DNA from: a virus
Direction: 5' to 3' (one strand)
Virus record (IMG/VR): IMGVR_UViG_3300044716_000883
Location: 115,382 to 179,381 of that record
DNA: 64,000 nucleotides
In this document: positions 43,359-53,536 of the stretch, piece by piece
Layout of the letters: every line of letters starts with the position of its first letter
Numbering within the stretch: the first letter of the stretch is position 1
The notes under the pieces: model-generated
Database searches by the model: none
Told to the model about the DNA's origin: nothing
Seen by the model: only the letters and a program-made list of their open reading frames with translations
Translations under genes and position numbers: made by a program

Positions 43359-45584
43359 ATGCGCATAGATTTTACACCACGTTTATTTATGAATCCCCAA
43401 GCGGATCTTAAAGCAGCCCAGGAATTAGCTGAGGTTGTTGAGGTTCTTAAAGATTCCTTTAAGAGCTTAGGGGTTATTATTAAACAGGAAATTGGGGATA
43501 ATATTAAAGATGCTGATAAGTTTACAAAAGCTTATGGTAAAACATTAGCATCTGATCTTACAAGATCATTCAATAGTTTAGGTAAAAAAAGCGAAGAACT
43601 TCTTAAAAACCAAGAAGCATTAAAAAATGGTCAAGCTAAGAGTAAAGATATTCTAAAGCAAATTGAACAAATAGAGCAAAAAAGAAAAAATGTTTCTATT
43701 GATCTAAAAAATGCTCTTAAAGCAGGAGTAATAGACCAACAACAATACACAAATCTACTATCAGAATCCCTTCAAAAACACGAAGAAACAATTGAAGCTC
43801 TAAAAACCCAATCAGAGCATGCTATGCGTACTGAGAATGCAATGGGTAATTTAGGAAGTATTGTCAAGGGTTTAAATAAAATTCCTATATTAGGTAGTTT
43901 AATTAATAGTGAAAAGGTTTTAGAAAAAATGCAGCAAACTGCTGCTAAAACAGGAAGTTCTCTTGCTGTAATGGGAACCGGTATTCTTGAATTAGGTAAA
44001 AGTATTGGTAAAGGCTTTACTGATCCCCTTACAGTACTAACATTTTTTCTTAATGCTGGATTAAAAGCAGATAAACAAACTACTGAATTAGCTAAGTCTT
44101 TAGGTATAGGAAAAGATCAAGCAAGTGGTTTACGCCAAAACTTTGTTAGATATGCTGCCGCAACAGGAGATGCTTTTATCACTACTGATAAATTAGTAGA
44201 AGCCCAAGGTGAGTTAACTAATGAATTAGGAATAGCAGCCCAATATTCAGGCAAACAAACAGAAGATTTTACCCGTTTAACCAAATTAATGGGATTATCA
44301 GCGAATGAAGCTGGTAAATTGGCTCGTTTATCTGTTGTAAATGGTGCTTCAATAGAAGATACTACTAAATCAATTATTAAAGGATCAGCAGCTTCTCAAA
44401 GATCAAATAAGATTTCTGTTGATCAAAGAACAATATTAAAAGATGTAGCTAATCTAAGTGCAGGAATACTTGTTAAATTTCAAGGTAATCCAGAAGCATT
44501 AGGAGCAGCAGTCGTACAAGCAAGAGCATTAGGTTTAAATTTAGAAGAAGTAGATAAAATTGGTGAATCGCTTTTAAACTGGGAATCATCAATCGAAAAT
44601 GAACTTAAAGCTGAACTAATAACAGGTAAACAACTTAATCTAGAAAGAGCAAGAGCAGCTGCCTTAACTGGTGACCAAGCAGCATTAATGCAAGAAATAG
44701 GTTCGCAAGTAGGTACATTGGGAGAATACCAAAACATGAACGTTATAGCTCAAAAATCATTAGCTGAAGCGTTTGGGTTAAGTAGAGATGAGATGAGTAA
44801 AATGCTTATTGAACAAGAAAAAATTAATAAGCTGGGTGATGTATCTCAAATGACTCTTGATCAACAACTAGAAGCATTAAAAGCACAAGGTGAACCTTTA
44901 GATAGTGTTTTGTATAAACAAATCCAACAACAATCAGCACAAGAAAAATTCAATAATGCTATTTCAAAATTACAAGATTTAATTGGTAATTTAGTAGCAG
45001 GTCCTTTTGGTACCTTTATTGATATGTTATCTAATGCTGCAAGTAGTGGTTTTGCTCTTAAAGCAGCAATCGTAGCTATTGGTTCTTTATCATTAGCTAG
45101 AACAATAGGAAGTTTAGTAACTATGGCTTCTACATTATCGGCATCCGCGGTAGCTGGTACAACAACAGCATCAGCTCTTACATTAGGATTAGGTGCTGTA
45201 GCAATTGTTGCTGGAGTTACAGCTGTGATATCTATGATGAATAGTGCCTCAGATGAGGCTTCAAAAAGGGCACAACAAGTGCAAGATGGTATAGCATCTT
45301 CAAGTAAAGGTCCATTCACTATCACAGATAAATTTGGTGCAACTGCTATAACAGCAGCTGGTGATGGTATTGCTGTTTCACCTAACATTAATAAAGGTGG
45401 AGGTGGTGATAATACAGGATTAATGTCCGCAATCAATGAATTAAGAAACGCAGTAAACGCATTAGCTAATAAACCTGCACCAGCAATGGCAATACAAGTA
45501 GGCGCAGAAAAATTAGGTGAAGTCGTTGGAAGACAAGCAGAAACAGGTACTAACCAATACAAAAATGCATATAGACTAGCATAA
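43359..45584 (+). CDS. Tail tape measure protein
   Basis: A 741-residue protein. Residues ~10-170 are helical and coiled-coil-like (DSFKSLGVIIKQEIGDNIKDADKFTKAYG, KKSEELLKNQEALKNGQAKSKD). The middle is a long helical array with a hydrophobic block around residues ~550-640 (IVAIGSLSLARTIGSLV, LTLGLGAVAIVAGVTAVISMM) typical of tape measures. The C-terminus is a small module (VGAEKLGEVVGRQAETGTNQ). It sets tail length and is ejected into the host. In T4 this is gp29, following 26-51-27-28; the position agrees. Confidence 0.8.
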   Translation: MRIDFTPRLFMNPQADLKAAQELAEVVEVLKDSFKSLGVIIKQEIGDNIKDADKFTKAYGKTLASDLTRSFNSLGKKSEELLKNQEALKNGQAKSKDILKQIEQIEQKRKNVSIDLKNALKAGVIDQQQYTNLLSESLQKHEETIEALKTQSEHAMRTENAMGNLGSIVKGLNKIPILGSLINSEKVLEKMQQTAAKTGSSLAVMGTGILELGKSIGKGFTDPLTVLTFFLNAGLKADKQTTELAKSLGIGKDQASGLRQNFVRYAAATGDAFITTDKLVEAQGELTNELGIAAQYSGKQTEDFTRLTKLMGLSANEAGKLARLSVVNGASIEDTTKSIIKGSAASQRSNKISVDQRTILKDVANLSAGILVKFQGNPEALGAAVVQARALGLNLEEVDKIGESLLNWESSIENELKAELITGKQLNLERARAAALTGDQAALMQEIGSQVGTLGEYQNMNVIAQKSLAEAFGLSRDEMSKMLIEQEKINKLGDVSQMTLDQQLEALKAQGEPLDSVLYKQIQQQSAQEKFNNAISKLQDLIGNLVAGPFGTFIDMLSNAASSGFALKAAIVAIGSLSLARTIGSLVTMASTLSASAVAGTTTASALTLGLGAVAIVAGVTAVISMMNSASDEASKRAQQVQDGIASSSKGPFTITDKFGATAITAAGDGIAVSPNINKGGGGDNTGLMSAINELRNAVNALANKPAPAMAIQVGAEKLGEVVGRQAETGTNQYKNAYRLA

Positions 45585-45591
45585 CCATTAA

Positions 45592-45600
45592 ATATTTATA
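45592..45600 (+). promoter_or_regulatory. ATATTTATA box after the tape measure gene
   Basis: It is followed by CGAAAC exactly as at 13756. ATG 45623 lies 22 bases downstream. Confidence 0.4.
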
Positions 45601-45622
45601 CGAAACAATTAAATAATTAAAA

Positions 45623-46006
45623 ATGTCACTAGAAAACAAATTAAAGGATAGTAAATTAAGCTTAGAGGGTAACGGATTTAATCCACAACTTAAAACACCT
45701 TCTTGGGGATTCAGTAACCCAAATGTTAACCCAGCAACATTAAACCCATTAGACCCAAAACTTAGTGCACTACAATATACACATGGTGTAGACTCTGTAC
45801 CAAAAGATGTTAAGATTGTAAGTTTTAACAAAACACAATACAAACCATATTTGCCAACAGAATCTCAATTAGATGAATTAGATACAAGAGCTCCTAGAAA
45901 TAGTAGAGCTGGTGGGGTAGGATCTGTAGTATCACAAATCTACAAATCATCAACCAACCAGAACTATAAAGACAAAGGTCCTAAAACTGGCCGTTACATA
46001 TCATAA
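45623..46006 (+). CDS. Small Pro/Asn-rich baseplate-region protein
   Basis: A 127-residue protein, largely without regular structure (GNGFNPQLKTPSWGFSNPNVNPATLNPLDPKL), with a basic tail (NYKDKGPKTGRYIS). It may thread through or cover the tube/baseplate interface. It resembles the 41783 protein in composition but not clearly in sequence. The function is unknown. Confidence 0.55.
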   Translation: MSLENKLKDSKLSLEGNGFNPQLKTPSWGFSNPNVNPATLNPLDPKLSALQYTHGVDSVPKDVKIVSFNKTQYKPYLPTESQLDELDTRAPRNSRAGGVGSVVSQIYKSSTNQNYKDKGPKTGRYIS

Positions 46007-46015
46007 TTAATAGGA

Positions 46016-48058
46016 ATGCCTCTAATAGACCTAAAAACAAACTTAAAGTCACTTAAGTATGGCAATGATCGTACTAATGCCGGAAGCAGTGGCCAACCTT
46101 ATGTAATAACTGATCCTGACGGTAATACTAATTTGTCTCTAGGTGCCAATAATGTGGCTGGTGATGTTCTTCGCCTTATAGGTGTAAACAAAGTTCCTTT
46201 AGTTCCAAATTTATCTGTTAAATTAAATGATAGTAAAGTAGGACGATTTGTCAATCAAGCATTAAATACAGATGATTTTATTAGAGGAGGAGCTGTAGGG
46301 TCTGTTCAAGCATCTATTAATGATATTTTTCGTATAGGGGCTTTCCTTACAGATGTACCTAAAGGATCTATATTCATTGCTAAGCAAGTAGGTTTACAAT
46401 TATCAAACCCAAAATTAGAAGTTAAAAAAGGTGGAGCTGCTTTTTTTGGTGGTATTCTTAAGGCTGCTTTTAGTGGTAGCCCGGCTCAAGCATTAGGTAC
46501 TGCTACTGGTGGGATTTTAGGACCTACTCGTATATATAATGCTGGTATTAATACTTTAGCTCAAGTACCTTCAAATGCATTTGGTATTCACTTTAGTAGA
46601 CATGGTTTATTGCCTGTACAAGACGAACAAACTAAATATGAAAATGTAGTTACTTTTAATAATAACAGCACTGATAGTAAAAATAATAGATTAGTAGAGT
46701 TAGTAGATAAATTTGATTTAGGAGATCAAGCTTATGAAGCAAATCCTAATTTCAATCTTAACGCAGCTAGAAAAGCAAACAGACAAGCAAATAGGCAAGG
46801 TAGGAAAAATAATAGACAATCAAATCAATACCAACGATTTTTAAATACTGCATACCCCGGTATTCCTCACACTACTACTAAGTTTAAAAAACAAAAATTA
46901 GATCTTTCTAAATTTACAATTTCTGCTTATCCAACAGGCCCTGGATCCGTATATGGTATAGGAACTACTATAATTCAAAGATATAGTTTCTCTGAAGACA
47001 AATTAAAAATTGAAGAATCTTTAAGTAATGCTTCTAGTTTTGCTGGTAACTCTAGACTTAATTCTGCTCCTATAGAGTATACAAATGCCTTAGGAGAAAA
47101 AGCAAAACTATCTACTAATACTGCTGCTAAATCCATTAACAAATATGTTGGTATAAATTTCAACTCAACAACAGGATCAGCCGATATTAAAGGTGCTTTA
47201 ACACAAGGAACTTTTGGCACATATGCTAAATTAGTAAGTGAAGTAAATTTAAGAACCACTTCTTCTCAAGCAATACCTGCATTTGGCACTTACACAAGTA
47301 TAAATAATGTTACTTATGGTAGTAAAATTTCTACTACAGATCCTCAAGTAAATAGAGGTACACCTGATTTTAGATATTATGGAACGGGCTCCCTAGTAGC
47401 TAATACTTCTGGCTCTGCAAAAACATACAATAATTCTACTGTCCTTACTAGAAATGATGCTAGTATAATGAGTGTAATATTTAGAGCTATTAATCCATTT
47501 GATGCATCATCGTCAACTAATGAGAAATCATGGGCATTTAATGCTTATATGAGTGGTTATAAAGATGATTTTAATGCTACTTGGAATGATATTAATTATG
47601 CAGGTAGAGCAGAAAGTTTTTATATTTACAATAAATTTAAACGCTCCATAAGTTTTAACTTAAAAATACCTTGCTTTAATAAAATAGAATTATATCAAAA
47701 ACATAGAGAATTAGGACAATTAGCATCAGTAACAGCTGGCTCTTATAAAAATAATGTATTATTAGGTGGTGTTTTACTTAAAATAAACATGGGTAATTAT
47801 TTAGTTGGTGAATATGCTACTTTAAATAATGTAAGCTATAGTATTCCTGATAATGCTTCTTGGGATATAGCAGATGATGCTTTATTATCAATGTATCTTG
47901 ATGTTAGTTTTAATTTAACAATAGTACATAAAGACTTACCACGCTATCAACAAGCAGAGGGTACATCTGGATTCTTTGGCCACTTACCATCTCAATTAAC
48001 ACCAGCCTACACTGCTTCTGTAATAACTCCTATATTAACCAAATTTAAAATAGATTAA
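46016..48058 (+). CDS. Baseplate/tube-junction structural protein
   Basis: A 680-residue protein. A segment around residues 60-170 lists loops and strands with Gly-rich turns. A basic stretch AARKANRQANRQGRKNNRQSNQYQRF (~residues 245-270) is unusual. The C-terminal ~140 residues (ESFYIYNKFKRSISFNLKIPCFNKIELYQKHRELG, GVLLKINMGNYLVGEYATLNNVSYSIPDNASWDI) look like a baseplate or tube-initiator core (gp48/gp54 type in position). The assignment is tentative. It is followed by the LysM protein in the same unit. Confidence 0.5.
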   Translation: MPLIDLKTNLKSLKYGNDRTNAGSSGQPYVITDPDGNTNLSLGANNVAGDVLRLIGVNKVPLVPNLSVKLNDSKVGRFVNQALNTDDFIRGGAVGSVQASINDIFRIGAFLTDVPKGSIFIAKQVGLQLSNPKLEVKKGGAAFFGGILKAAFSGSPAQALGTATGGILGPTRIYNAGINTLAQVPSNAFGIHFSRHGLLPVQDEQTKYENVVTFNNNSTDSKNNRLVELVDKFDLGDQAYEANPNFNLNAARKANRQANRQGRKNNRQSNQYQRFLNTAYPGIPHTTTKFKKQKLDLSKFTISAYPTGPGSVYGIGTTIIQRYSFSEDKLKIEESLSNASSFAGNSRLNSAPIEYTNALGEKAKLSTNTAAKSINKYVGINFNSTTGSADIKGALTQGTFGTYAKLVSEVNLRTTSSQAIPAFGTYTSINNVTYGSKISTTDPQVNRGTPDFRYYGTGSLVANTSGSAKTYNNSTVLTRNDASIMSVIFRAINPFDASSSTNEKSWAFNAYMSGYKDDFNATWNDINYAGRAESFYIYNKFKRSISFNLKIPCFNKIELYQKHRELGQLASVTAGSYKNNVLLGGVLLKINMGNYLVGEYATLNNVSYSIPDNASWDIADDALLSMYLDVSFNLTIVHKDLPRYQQAEGTSGFFGHLPSQLTPAYTASVITPILTKFKID

Positions 48059-48062
48059 GTAA

Positions 48063-48371
48063 ATGGAACGTTATACTAGCACAGACATATTAAAGCAAGC
48101 AAATACAAATCGCCCATATTACAAAGGTAAATTCTACCCAGATATTCCCTTATCAGAGTCTGATGAATATATTATTACAACTGTTGGAGATAGACTTGAT
48201 AATATAGCTTATTCTTATTACCTTGATACTACCTTATGGTGGGTGATTGCTGCTGCAAACAATAATATAACTAAAGGTGCATTGTACCCAGAACCAGGCA
48301 CACAATTAAGAATACCAACAGATGTAAATGCTGTTTTAAATTTATATGATCAATTCAATAAAGCCAGATAA
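48063..48371 (+). CDS. 53: LysM-like baseplate protein, gp53-type
   Basis: A 102-residue protein. DRLDNIAYSYYLDTTLWWVIAAANN...PEPGTQLRIP is the classical LysM-type element of phage tail proteins (gpX/gp53-like), with the WWVIA core intact. It may hold the baseplate wedge or hub and bind peptidoglycan. It ends 5 bases before the hub gene. Confidence 0.75.
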   Translation: MERYTSTDILKQANTNRPYYKGKFYPDIPLSESDEYIITTVGDRLDNIAYSYYLDTTLWWVIAAANNNITKGALYPEPGTQLRIPTDVNAVLNLYDQFNKAR

Positions 48372-48376
48372 ATGTT

Positions 48377-51300
48377 ATGTCAATATTCAGAGAATCCTTC
48401 AAAACAAAAATAAGTGGATCTTTAGCAGCCCGACAAAAGGCTATGACGGATCGTACTCCTAGTACAATTCAATATTTGAATTCTCGTAATTCATGGATTA
48501 GAATGACGTCTAGCGTTAACGTTGGGGGTAGTAATGTGTTGGCTGGTCGGAATGTCTTATTAGGTGGAACTACACAGCCTTTTGGATTAAAATCTGGAGT
48601 TGGATCAACATTAAATAAAGCCTACAGTACCAAATCCACATCCGGCGTTGATAATAGATTAGGTCTTCGCCCAATGGCTGGTATTGTTAACATGAATATT
48701 AAATCCAAATCAGCGTACGGCTCATTAAGAGAAGCAGTAGTTAATTTTCAATGCTGGGATATTCATCAACTTGAAGAATTAGAATTGCTTTATATGCGTC
48801 CTGGATATACAGTACTTGTAGAATGGGGATGGACACCTTATTTAGATAATAGTGGAAACTTAGTAACAACCTTACCTCCTTTTTATGATATTTTAAGTAG
48901 AAAATCAACAGACAGAACAAAAATATTCAAAGAACTATATGAAGCCAGTAGAGACTCTGGGGGTAACTATGATGCTATGTTTGGGTATGTCAAAAACTAC
49001 CAATGGTCAGCTAGACCAGATGGTGGTTATGATTGTCAAACAACAATTATATCAACCGGTGAAATTATTGAATCGTTAAAGGTAAACTATGTATTACCTG
49101 ATTTAACTAAACTTAATAATACTACTAGTCTTGGTGATGGGTTCCTAAACGCTGAATTTGCACTTCAAGGAACAGCACCACCAAATAGATTTAAAGAACA
49201 TTACGAAAAAAATATATTAGCTGGTGTTTGGGCTGAGGCTTATTTTAAATTAAAAGATGCAACTGCTAAAACAATTAAACCTCTTGGAGGAGGGGTAGCA
49301 ACGACCACCCCCGCTACTGCAACACTATCCTCTAATTCTATATTCAAAGATAATATTGGAGTAGTATTTGGAACTCCAATTAGCGAAGAGAAATTTCACT
49401 TTGTTAATGCACCCTATCTTTATTATAATTGGTCTCCTTTAGGTCAAAGTACTACATCTCAAATGTATATTACTTTAGAAGCTGTTTTTGATGTAATTAA
49501 CAAATACGTTATACCAAAAGATGGATCTGGTTTTAAATTAATGGAATTATCTACTCAAACAGAAGGATATACAGGCACTGCAGAAGATCTATTATGTGTA
49601 GCTCATCCTATACAAGTATCAGTAGACCCTACAGTATGTATTATTAAAAGTCCTTTATGGTATGAAACTGGACCAACAGGAGTATTAAGTGGTATAAGCG
49701 CAGCTGCAGCAGCAAATCCACTCCAAAAAAAGGCGGATGATATTAAAAAAGCAGCAACTGATTATGCAACTCTATATGATCCTACAAAAGTAGCAGATAA
49801 CCAAAATAGGTATCTTGTATTTGAAGCAGCAATTAAAAATATAGCCAACATTACTGAATATCAGCAGATTAATACTTTATTAGGCTCATCAGATATTCCT
49901 TCTTATTTAAGTAAGGAATATACTTCTGGAGGAGTAATGGGTTTACAAAAATCTGTTTATCTACCACTACAAGATCATCTTGACACCACCTTAGGCCTTG
50001 ATATAACTGTTGATATTAATCTTGCCAGCAGTAAAACAAATAAAATTGTTCCTGTTATCCCCACAGGTACCCCACCACCACCTGCAATAACAGTGTCTGT
50101 TTCTTCTATAGATAATGCAAAAGCTGCTCTACTTGAATTAAAAGGTTTACAAAAAGATTTCTTCTATAATGGTGATCCTTATAGTGAATTAGGATATATA
50201 GGAAACATATATGTAAACTTAGATTTTCTTTATAGACTATCTTTAGATCCAAATCTTGAATCATCAGATAATAAAGAAAAAAATGAAATTAATTTATACA
50301 AGTATGTAAAAAATCTAATGGCTGCAATACAACCATCTATTGGTAATATTAATAGCTTTGAAGTACATGTTGACCCTGTAGATAATAAAGCTAGAGTAAT
50401 TGATATAAACTTTACCGGAGATAAAGCCCCAAAATTATTTGAACTACAAGTAGGTAACTTAAATTCAGTAGTTAGAAATTATAGTTTACAATCACAAATA
50501 TTCCCTGAACAATCATCTATTATTGCTATTGGTTCACAGGCACAAGGAGGTCAATTAGGTATGCAAAATAATACTATGATTGATTTTAATAAAAATTTAA
50601 CTGATAGAATAATAGAAAAAAAAGATTTTGGAATAACAAGTGTCGGTAACTCTTCTTTACACGGTAGTAGTGTTATAAATACTGCACTAGCTAGTAATTT
50701 AGGAGGTATAATATTCATGTTTTCAACTTTACAACAAACAACAACAGCACCAGGATCCGGAACAGATATAAGTACATTGTTTACTAGATGCAAAAGTAAT
50801 TTAAGAGATTTAATTGTATACTTCCAATCCATTACACTATCTCCAGGCGCTAATAGAAACATAATTCCATTTAAATTCTCATTTGAAATGGACGGTATTG
50901 GTGGGTTAGTAATAGGAAATCTATTTACTATAAACTCGGACGTATTACCTAATGGATATAAAGGTGGTACTGTTGGTGTTAAATTAGCACAAACAATAAC
51001 TGGTATATCTCATACTGTTGGTAGTAGTGATTGGACAACTAAAATTGATGCTTTAAATATTGTATTAGGAAAAGGACCAAATACTATTGCATTTAGTAGT
51101 TTAAAATTAGCTACTTTAATTGAAGAATCATTTAAAAATTCATTACAATCTGCTGCTGCAATAGCAGCAGCAACTCCCCCAGGTGGTGGGGGCGGTGGAG
51201 GATGTACTCAAACTTATCGTGGGTATATCCCTCAAAGGGCTTCACAAAGTACTACAGTAAAAAATGAATATATACCTGCTTTACAACGAAAATTTCCTAG

Positions 51301-51700
51301 TTTCTCTACAGGGCTTAAATTACTAATGGCTGCTCAAACACAACAGGAAGGATTTTTCGCTGGAAGTATATCTTATACATCAAATAATCCAGGAAACGTA
51401 GGTACACATACCGGGCACTTATATCGCGTTACAACTTTCCCAACACTAGAAGATGGTGTTGAGGCTCAATGGACAAAAGTATTAAAAGGTGCATATGCCA
51501 ATACTTCTAGGTATTATAGATCAAATATGACTTTATATGATTATTTGCATCAATATGCACCTCCATGTGATAATGCTGGGAATCCATCAACTAATGATCC
51601 AACAGTATACACTAATTTTGTAATTAATTATTTTGCAACAGTTGGGGGTATTACTATAACAGCAACAACAACTTTAGACCAAATTAAGGCTATACCATAA
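48377..51700 (+). CDS. Baseplate hub protein with C-terminal lysozyme-like domain
   Basis: A 1107-residue protein. The N-terminal part shows a hub-type pattern (REAVVNFQCWDIHQLEELELLYMRPGYTVLVEWGWTPYLD). The body is large, with a Pro-rich linker (PVIPTGTPPPPAITV, ~residue 560). After a Gly-rich linker (~930-940, PPGGGGGGGCTQ) comes a ~165-residue domain with TQQEGFFAG (E991, candidate catalytic Glu), SNNPGNVG and FPTLEDGVEAQWTKVL. This is the NNPGN-type muramidase/transglycosylase pattern. It would dissolve peptidoglycan at entry, as T4 gp5 does. Confidence 0.8.
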   Translation: MSIFRESFKTKISGSLAARQKAMTDRTPSTIQYLNSRNSWIRMTSSVNVGGSNVLAGRNVLLGGTTQPFGLKSGVGSTLNKAYSTKSTSGVDNRLGLRPMAGIVNMNIKSKSAYGSLREAVVNFQCWDIHQLEELELLYMRPGYTVLVEWGWTPYLDNSGNLVTTLPPFYDILSRKSTDRTKIFKELYEASRDSGGNYDAMFGYVKNYQWSARPDGGYDCQTTIISTGEIIESLKVNYVLPDLTKLNNTTSLGDGFLNAEFALQGTAPPNRFKEHYEKNILAGVWAEAYFKLKDATAKTIKPLGGGVATTTPATATLSSNSIFKDNIGVVFGTPISEEKFHFVNAPYLYYNWSPLGQSTTSQMYITLEAVFDVINKYVIPKDGSGFKLMELSTQTEGYTGTAEDLLCVAHPIQVSVDPTVCIIKSPLWYETGPTGVLSGISAAAAANPLQKKADDIKKAATDYATLYDPTKVADNQNRYLVFEAAIKNIANITEYQQINTLLGSSDIPSYLSKEYTSGGVMGLQKSVYLPLQDHLDTTLGLDITVDINLASSKTNKIVPVIPTGTPPPPAITVSVSSIDNAKAALLELKGLQKDFFYNGDPYSELGYIGNIYVNLDFLYRLSLDPNLESSDNKEKNEINLYKYVKNLMAAIQPSIGNINSFEVHVDPVDNKARVIDINFTGDKAPKLFELQVGNLNSVVRNYSLQSQIFPEQSSIIAIGSQAQGGQLGMQNNTMIDFNKNLTDRIIEKKDFGITSVGNSSLHGSSVINTALASNLGGIIFMFSTLQQTTTAPGSGTDISTLFTRCKSNLRDLIVYFQSITLSPGANRNIIPFKFSFEMDGIGGLVIGNLFTINSDVLPNGYKGGTVGVKLAQTITGISHTVGSSDWTTKIDALNIVLGKGPNTIAFSSLKLATLIEESFKNSLQSAAAIAAATPPGGGGGGGCTQTYRGYIPQRASQSTTVKNEYIPALQRKFPSFSTGLKLLMAAQTQQEGFFAGSISYTSNNPGNVGTHTGHLYRVTTFPTLEDGVEAQWTKVLKGAYANTSRYYRSNMTLYDYLHQYAPPCDNAGNPSTNDPTVYTNFVINYFATVGGITITATTTLDQIKAIP

Positions 51701-51701
51701 A

Positions 51702-52208
51702 ATGAAAGTACCAAAAAATATAATACAAACCGGCAAATACACCTCAGGAAGAGAGTTTGTAGAAGAAAAAACAAATAAACCATATCAAGGATATTACTAT
51801 GAATTAAATGGTTTTTTATATACAGGAAGAGAATATAGTATAGATGCTATTAAAATAATAAAAATAGAAAACCAAAACCAATTATATAATAGCAGCAATA
51901 CTGCCCTGTTTTCACTTGTATCTGGTATTACATCACAACAATTATCATCACCACCAATAAACAGTATTAACAAGCACAACCCAATAGGAATTAGTTTTAC
52001 CCCACTCAATAAAAAACCACAGTTTTTTGTACAAAAAATTAATGTAAATCCAATTATCATAAAAGAAGTAGATGAGAAATCATATATTTCTGTACGAGGA
52101 AATCCTTTATATAAAACAACCTTTATAGGAATTTATGATGGTGTTGATCAAAACTTAGACAAAGCAGAAACCCAATTACCTGGTTTAAAGACTTTCTTGT
52201 CAGTCTAA
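51702..52208 (+). CDS. Unknown protein after the hub
   Basis: A 168-residue protein that starts one base after the hub stop. It is rich in Tyr, Asn, Ile and Lys (IIQTGKYTSGREFVEEKTNKPYQGYYYELNGFLYTGREYS). This looks like a beta-rich virion or baseplate accessory domain with a central SSPPINS linker. I do not recognise the family. The gene ends the tail operon. Confidence 0.55.
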   Translation: MKVPKNIIQTGKYTSGREFVEEKTNKPYQGYYYELNGFLYTGREYSIDAIKIIKIENQNQLYNSSNTALFSLVSGITSQQLSSPPINSINKHNPIGISFTPLNKKPQFFVQKINVNPIIIKEVDEKSYISVRGNPLYKTTFIGIYDGVDQNLDKAETQLPGLKTFLSV

Positions 52209-52243
52209 ATTTTTAGTCTTATATTTCGTCAAATAAAAAGGTT

Positions 52244-53527
52244 ATGTTTTACATTATTGAACGTTCAGACCAGCTAGAAAAGCTGGGTAGTTTTGGGGAC
52301 TGTTTCGTCAGTTTCATCCCTAAAAACAACAAATACCATCCTGCATTAACTGAATTGAGTTTAGTTTACGTTAGGGACATCATCAGAACTAAAGGATTTA
52401 TGTTGTGTATTAATCACAGTGAGTCATTTGGATTAAAGAAAGAAGATGTTGAGTGGTGGTTACTTAACAACACACAAAAGATGTGGGTATTAGATAAGAA
52501 AGAAGCACTGTATTATTTCAACAAACCACATAAGCTATTTGATGTAAATTTCATCAAACACATTCACAAAATACCAACTAACTGTAGTGAATTTTATTAC
52601 ACCAAACATTATTTTCTACCTAATGTCAATTGCCTAATACCAATCAGCAAACATTATGAAGAGTGGGAAAATGTATTTAGTGAAGTATTACCATTGATCC
52701 AATCATACACACCGAATGATCAATTTACCTTTAACAATGAGCGTACAACTAATGTATTTTATCAGCTCGAATCAAACGGTATAAAGCTCAATAAAAACTG
52801 CTTCATCGACTATTACCAAGGTAAATTACCCCACCCAGAATTCAATTTATCTCGCGGAAAAATATACACACATTACAATCTATACACAACAACATCACGC
52901 CCATCTAACACATTTAACAGCGTTAATTTCGCAGCATTAAATAAAGATGATGGCGAACGTATGTGTTACATGCCTGAAAATGATATGTTTGTTGAAATGG
53001 ACTTCCAAGGTTACCATCCACGTCTAATTGGTGAAATGGTTAATTGGCATTTTCCTAAAGATAAAAATACATACGAGTTATTAGGTCAGTTGTTAGGTGT
53101 ATCACAACAAGACGCTAAAGAATTAACATTCAAACAGTTGTATGGTGGTGTGTGGGCTGAATACCAGTACAAACCATTCTTCAAAGATGTAAATATGTTT
53201 ATTGATGATATGTGGGACACGTATCAATATGGTAAGTATTATGAGACGGAAAACAGAATATTTATACCTGACGATGATATGACTCAAGCTAAGTTATTCA
53301 ATTATATAGTGCAGAGTAAAGAAACGTCAACCAACGTTGAATTATTAGAAAAGGTACTTGATTATTTAAAAGGTAAAAAAACCAAAATAGTATTATACAC
53401 CTATGACGCGTTTTTGTTTGATTATAGCAAAGAAGACGGCGACATATTGCAAGATATAGTAAAATTACTGGAATATCCGGTAACTATTAAGCAAGGAAAT
53501 ACATATCATGGTTTAACTAAAATATAA
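52244..53527 (+). CDS. Compact family A DNA polymerase-like protein
   Basis: A 427-residue protein. TTTSRPSNTFNSVNFAAL (the T-GRL element) leads to motif A VEMDFQGYHPRLIGEMV (D253), motif B DAKELTFKQLYGGVW (K...F...YG) and motif C YTYDAFLFDY (D388). The N-terminal ~220 residues show no recognisable 3'-5' exonuclease. The polymerase core is therefore present but short and diverged (motif A lacks the usual Glu). T4-like phages normally carry a family B enzyme (gp43), so this is unusual. It follows a junction-like TATATTTC box at 52220. Confidence 0.7.
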   Translation: MFYIIERSDQLEKLGSFGDCFVSFIPKNNKYHPALTELSLVYVRDIIRTKGFMLCINHSESFGLKKEDVEWWLLNNTQKMWVLDKKEALYYFNKPHKLFDVNFIKHIHKIPTNCSEFYYTKHYFLPNVNCLIPISKHYEEWENVFSEVLPLIQSYTPNDQFTFNNERTTNVFYQLESNGIKLNKNCFIDYYQGKLPHPEFNLSRGKIYTHYNLYTTTSRPSNTFNSVNFAALNKDDGERMCYMPENDMFVEMDFQGYHPRLIGEMVNWHFPKDKNTYELLGQLLGVSQQDAKELTFKQLYGGVWAEYQYKPFFKDVNMFIDDMWDTYQYGKYYETENRIFIPDDDMTQAKLFNYIVQSKETSTNVELLEKVLDYLKGKKTKIVLYTYDAFLFDYSKEDGDILQDIVKLLEYPVTIKQGNTYHGLTKI

Positions 53528-53536
53528 ATATTTATG
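53528..53536 (+). promoter_or_regulatory. ATATTTATG box overlapping the start codon
   Basis: The last three bases of the box are the ATG of the next gene. If it is a promoter, initiation would be inside the gene. It is better read as a variant or as chance. Confidence 0.25.

Noticed and set aside
44861-45562. 233-residue antisense open frame opposite the tape measure gene
   Set aside because: It overlaps a well-supported gene, and all genes in the window are on the plus strand; Ala/Pro-rich shadow frame.
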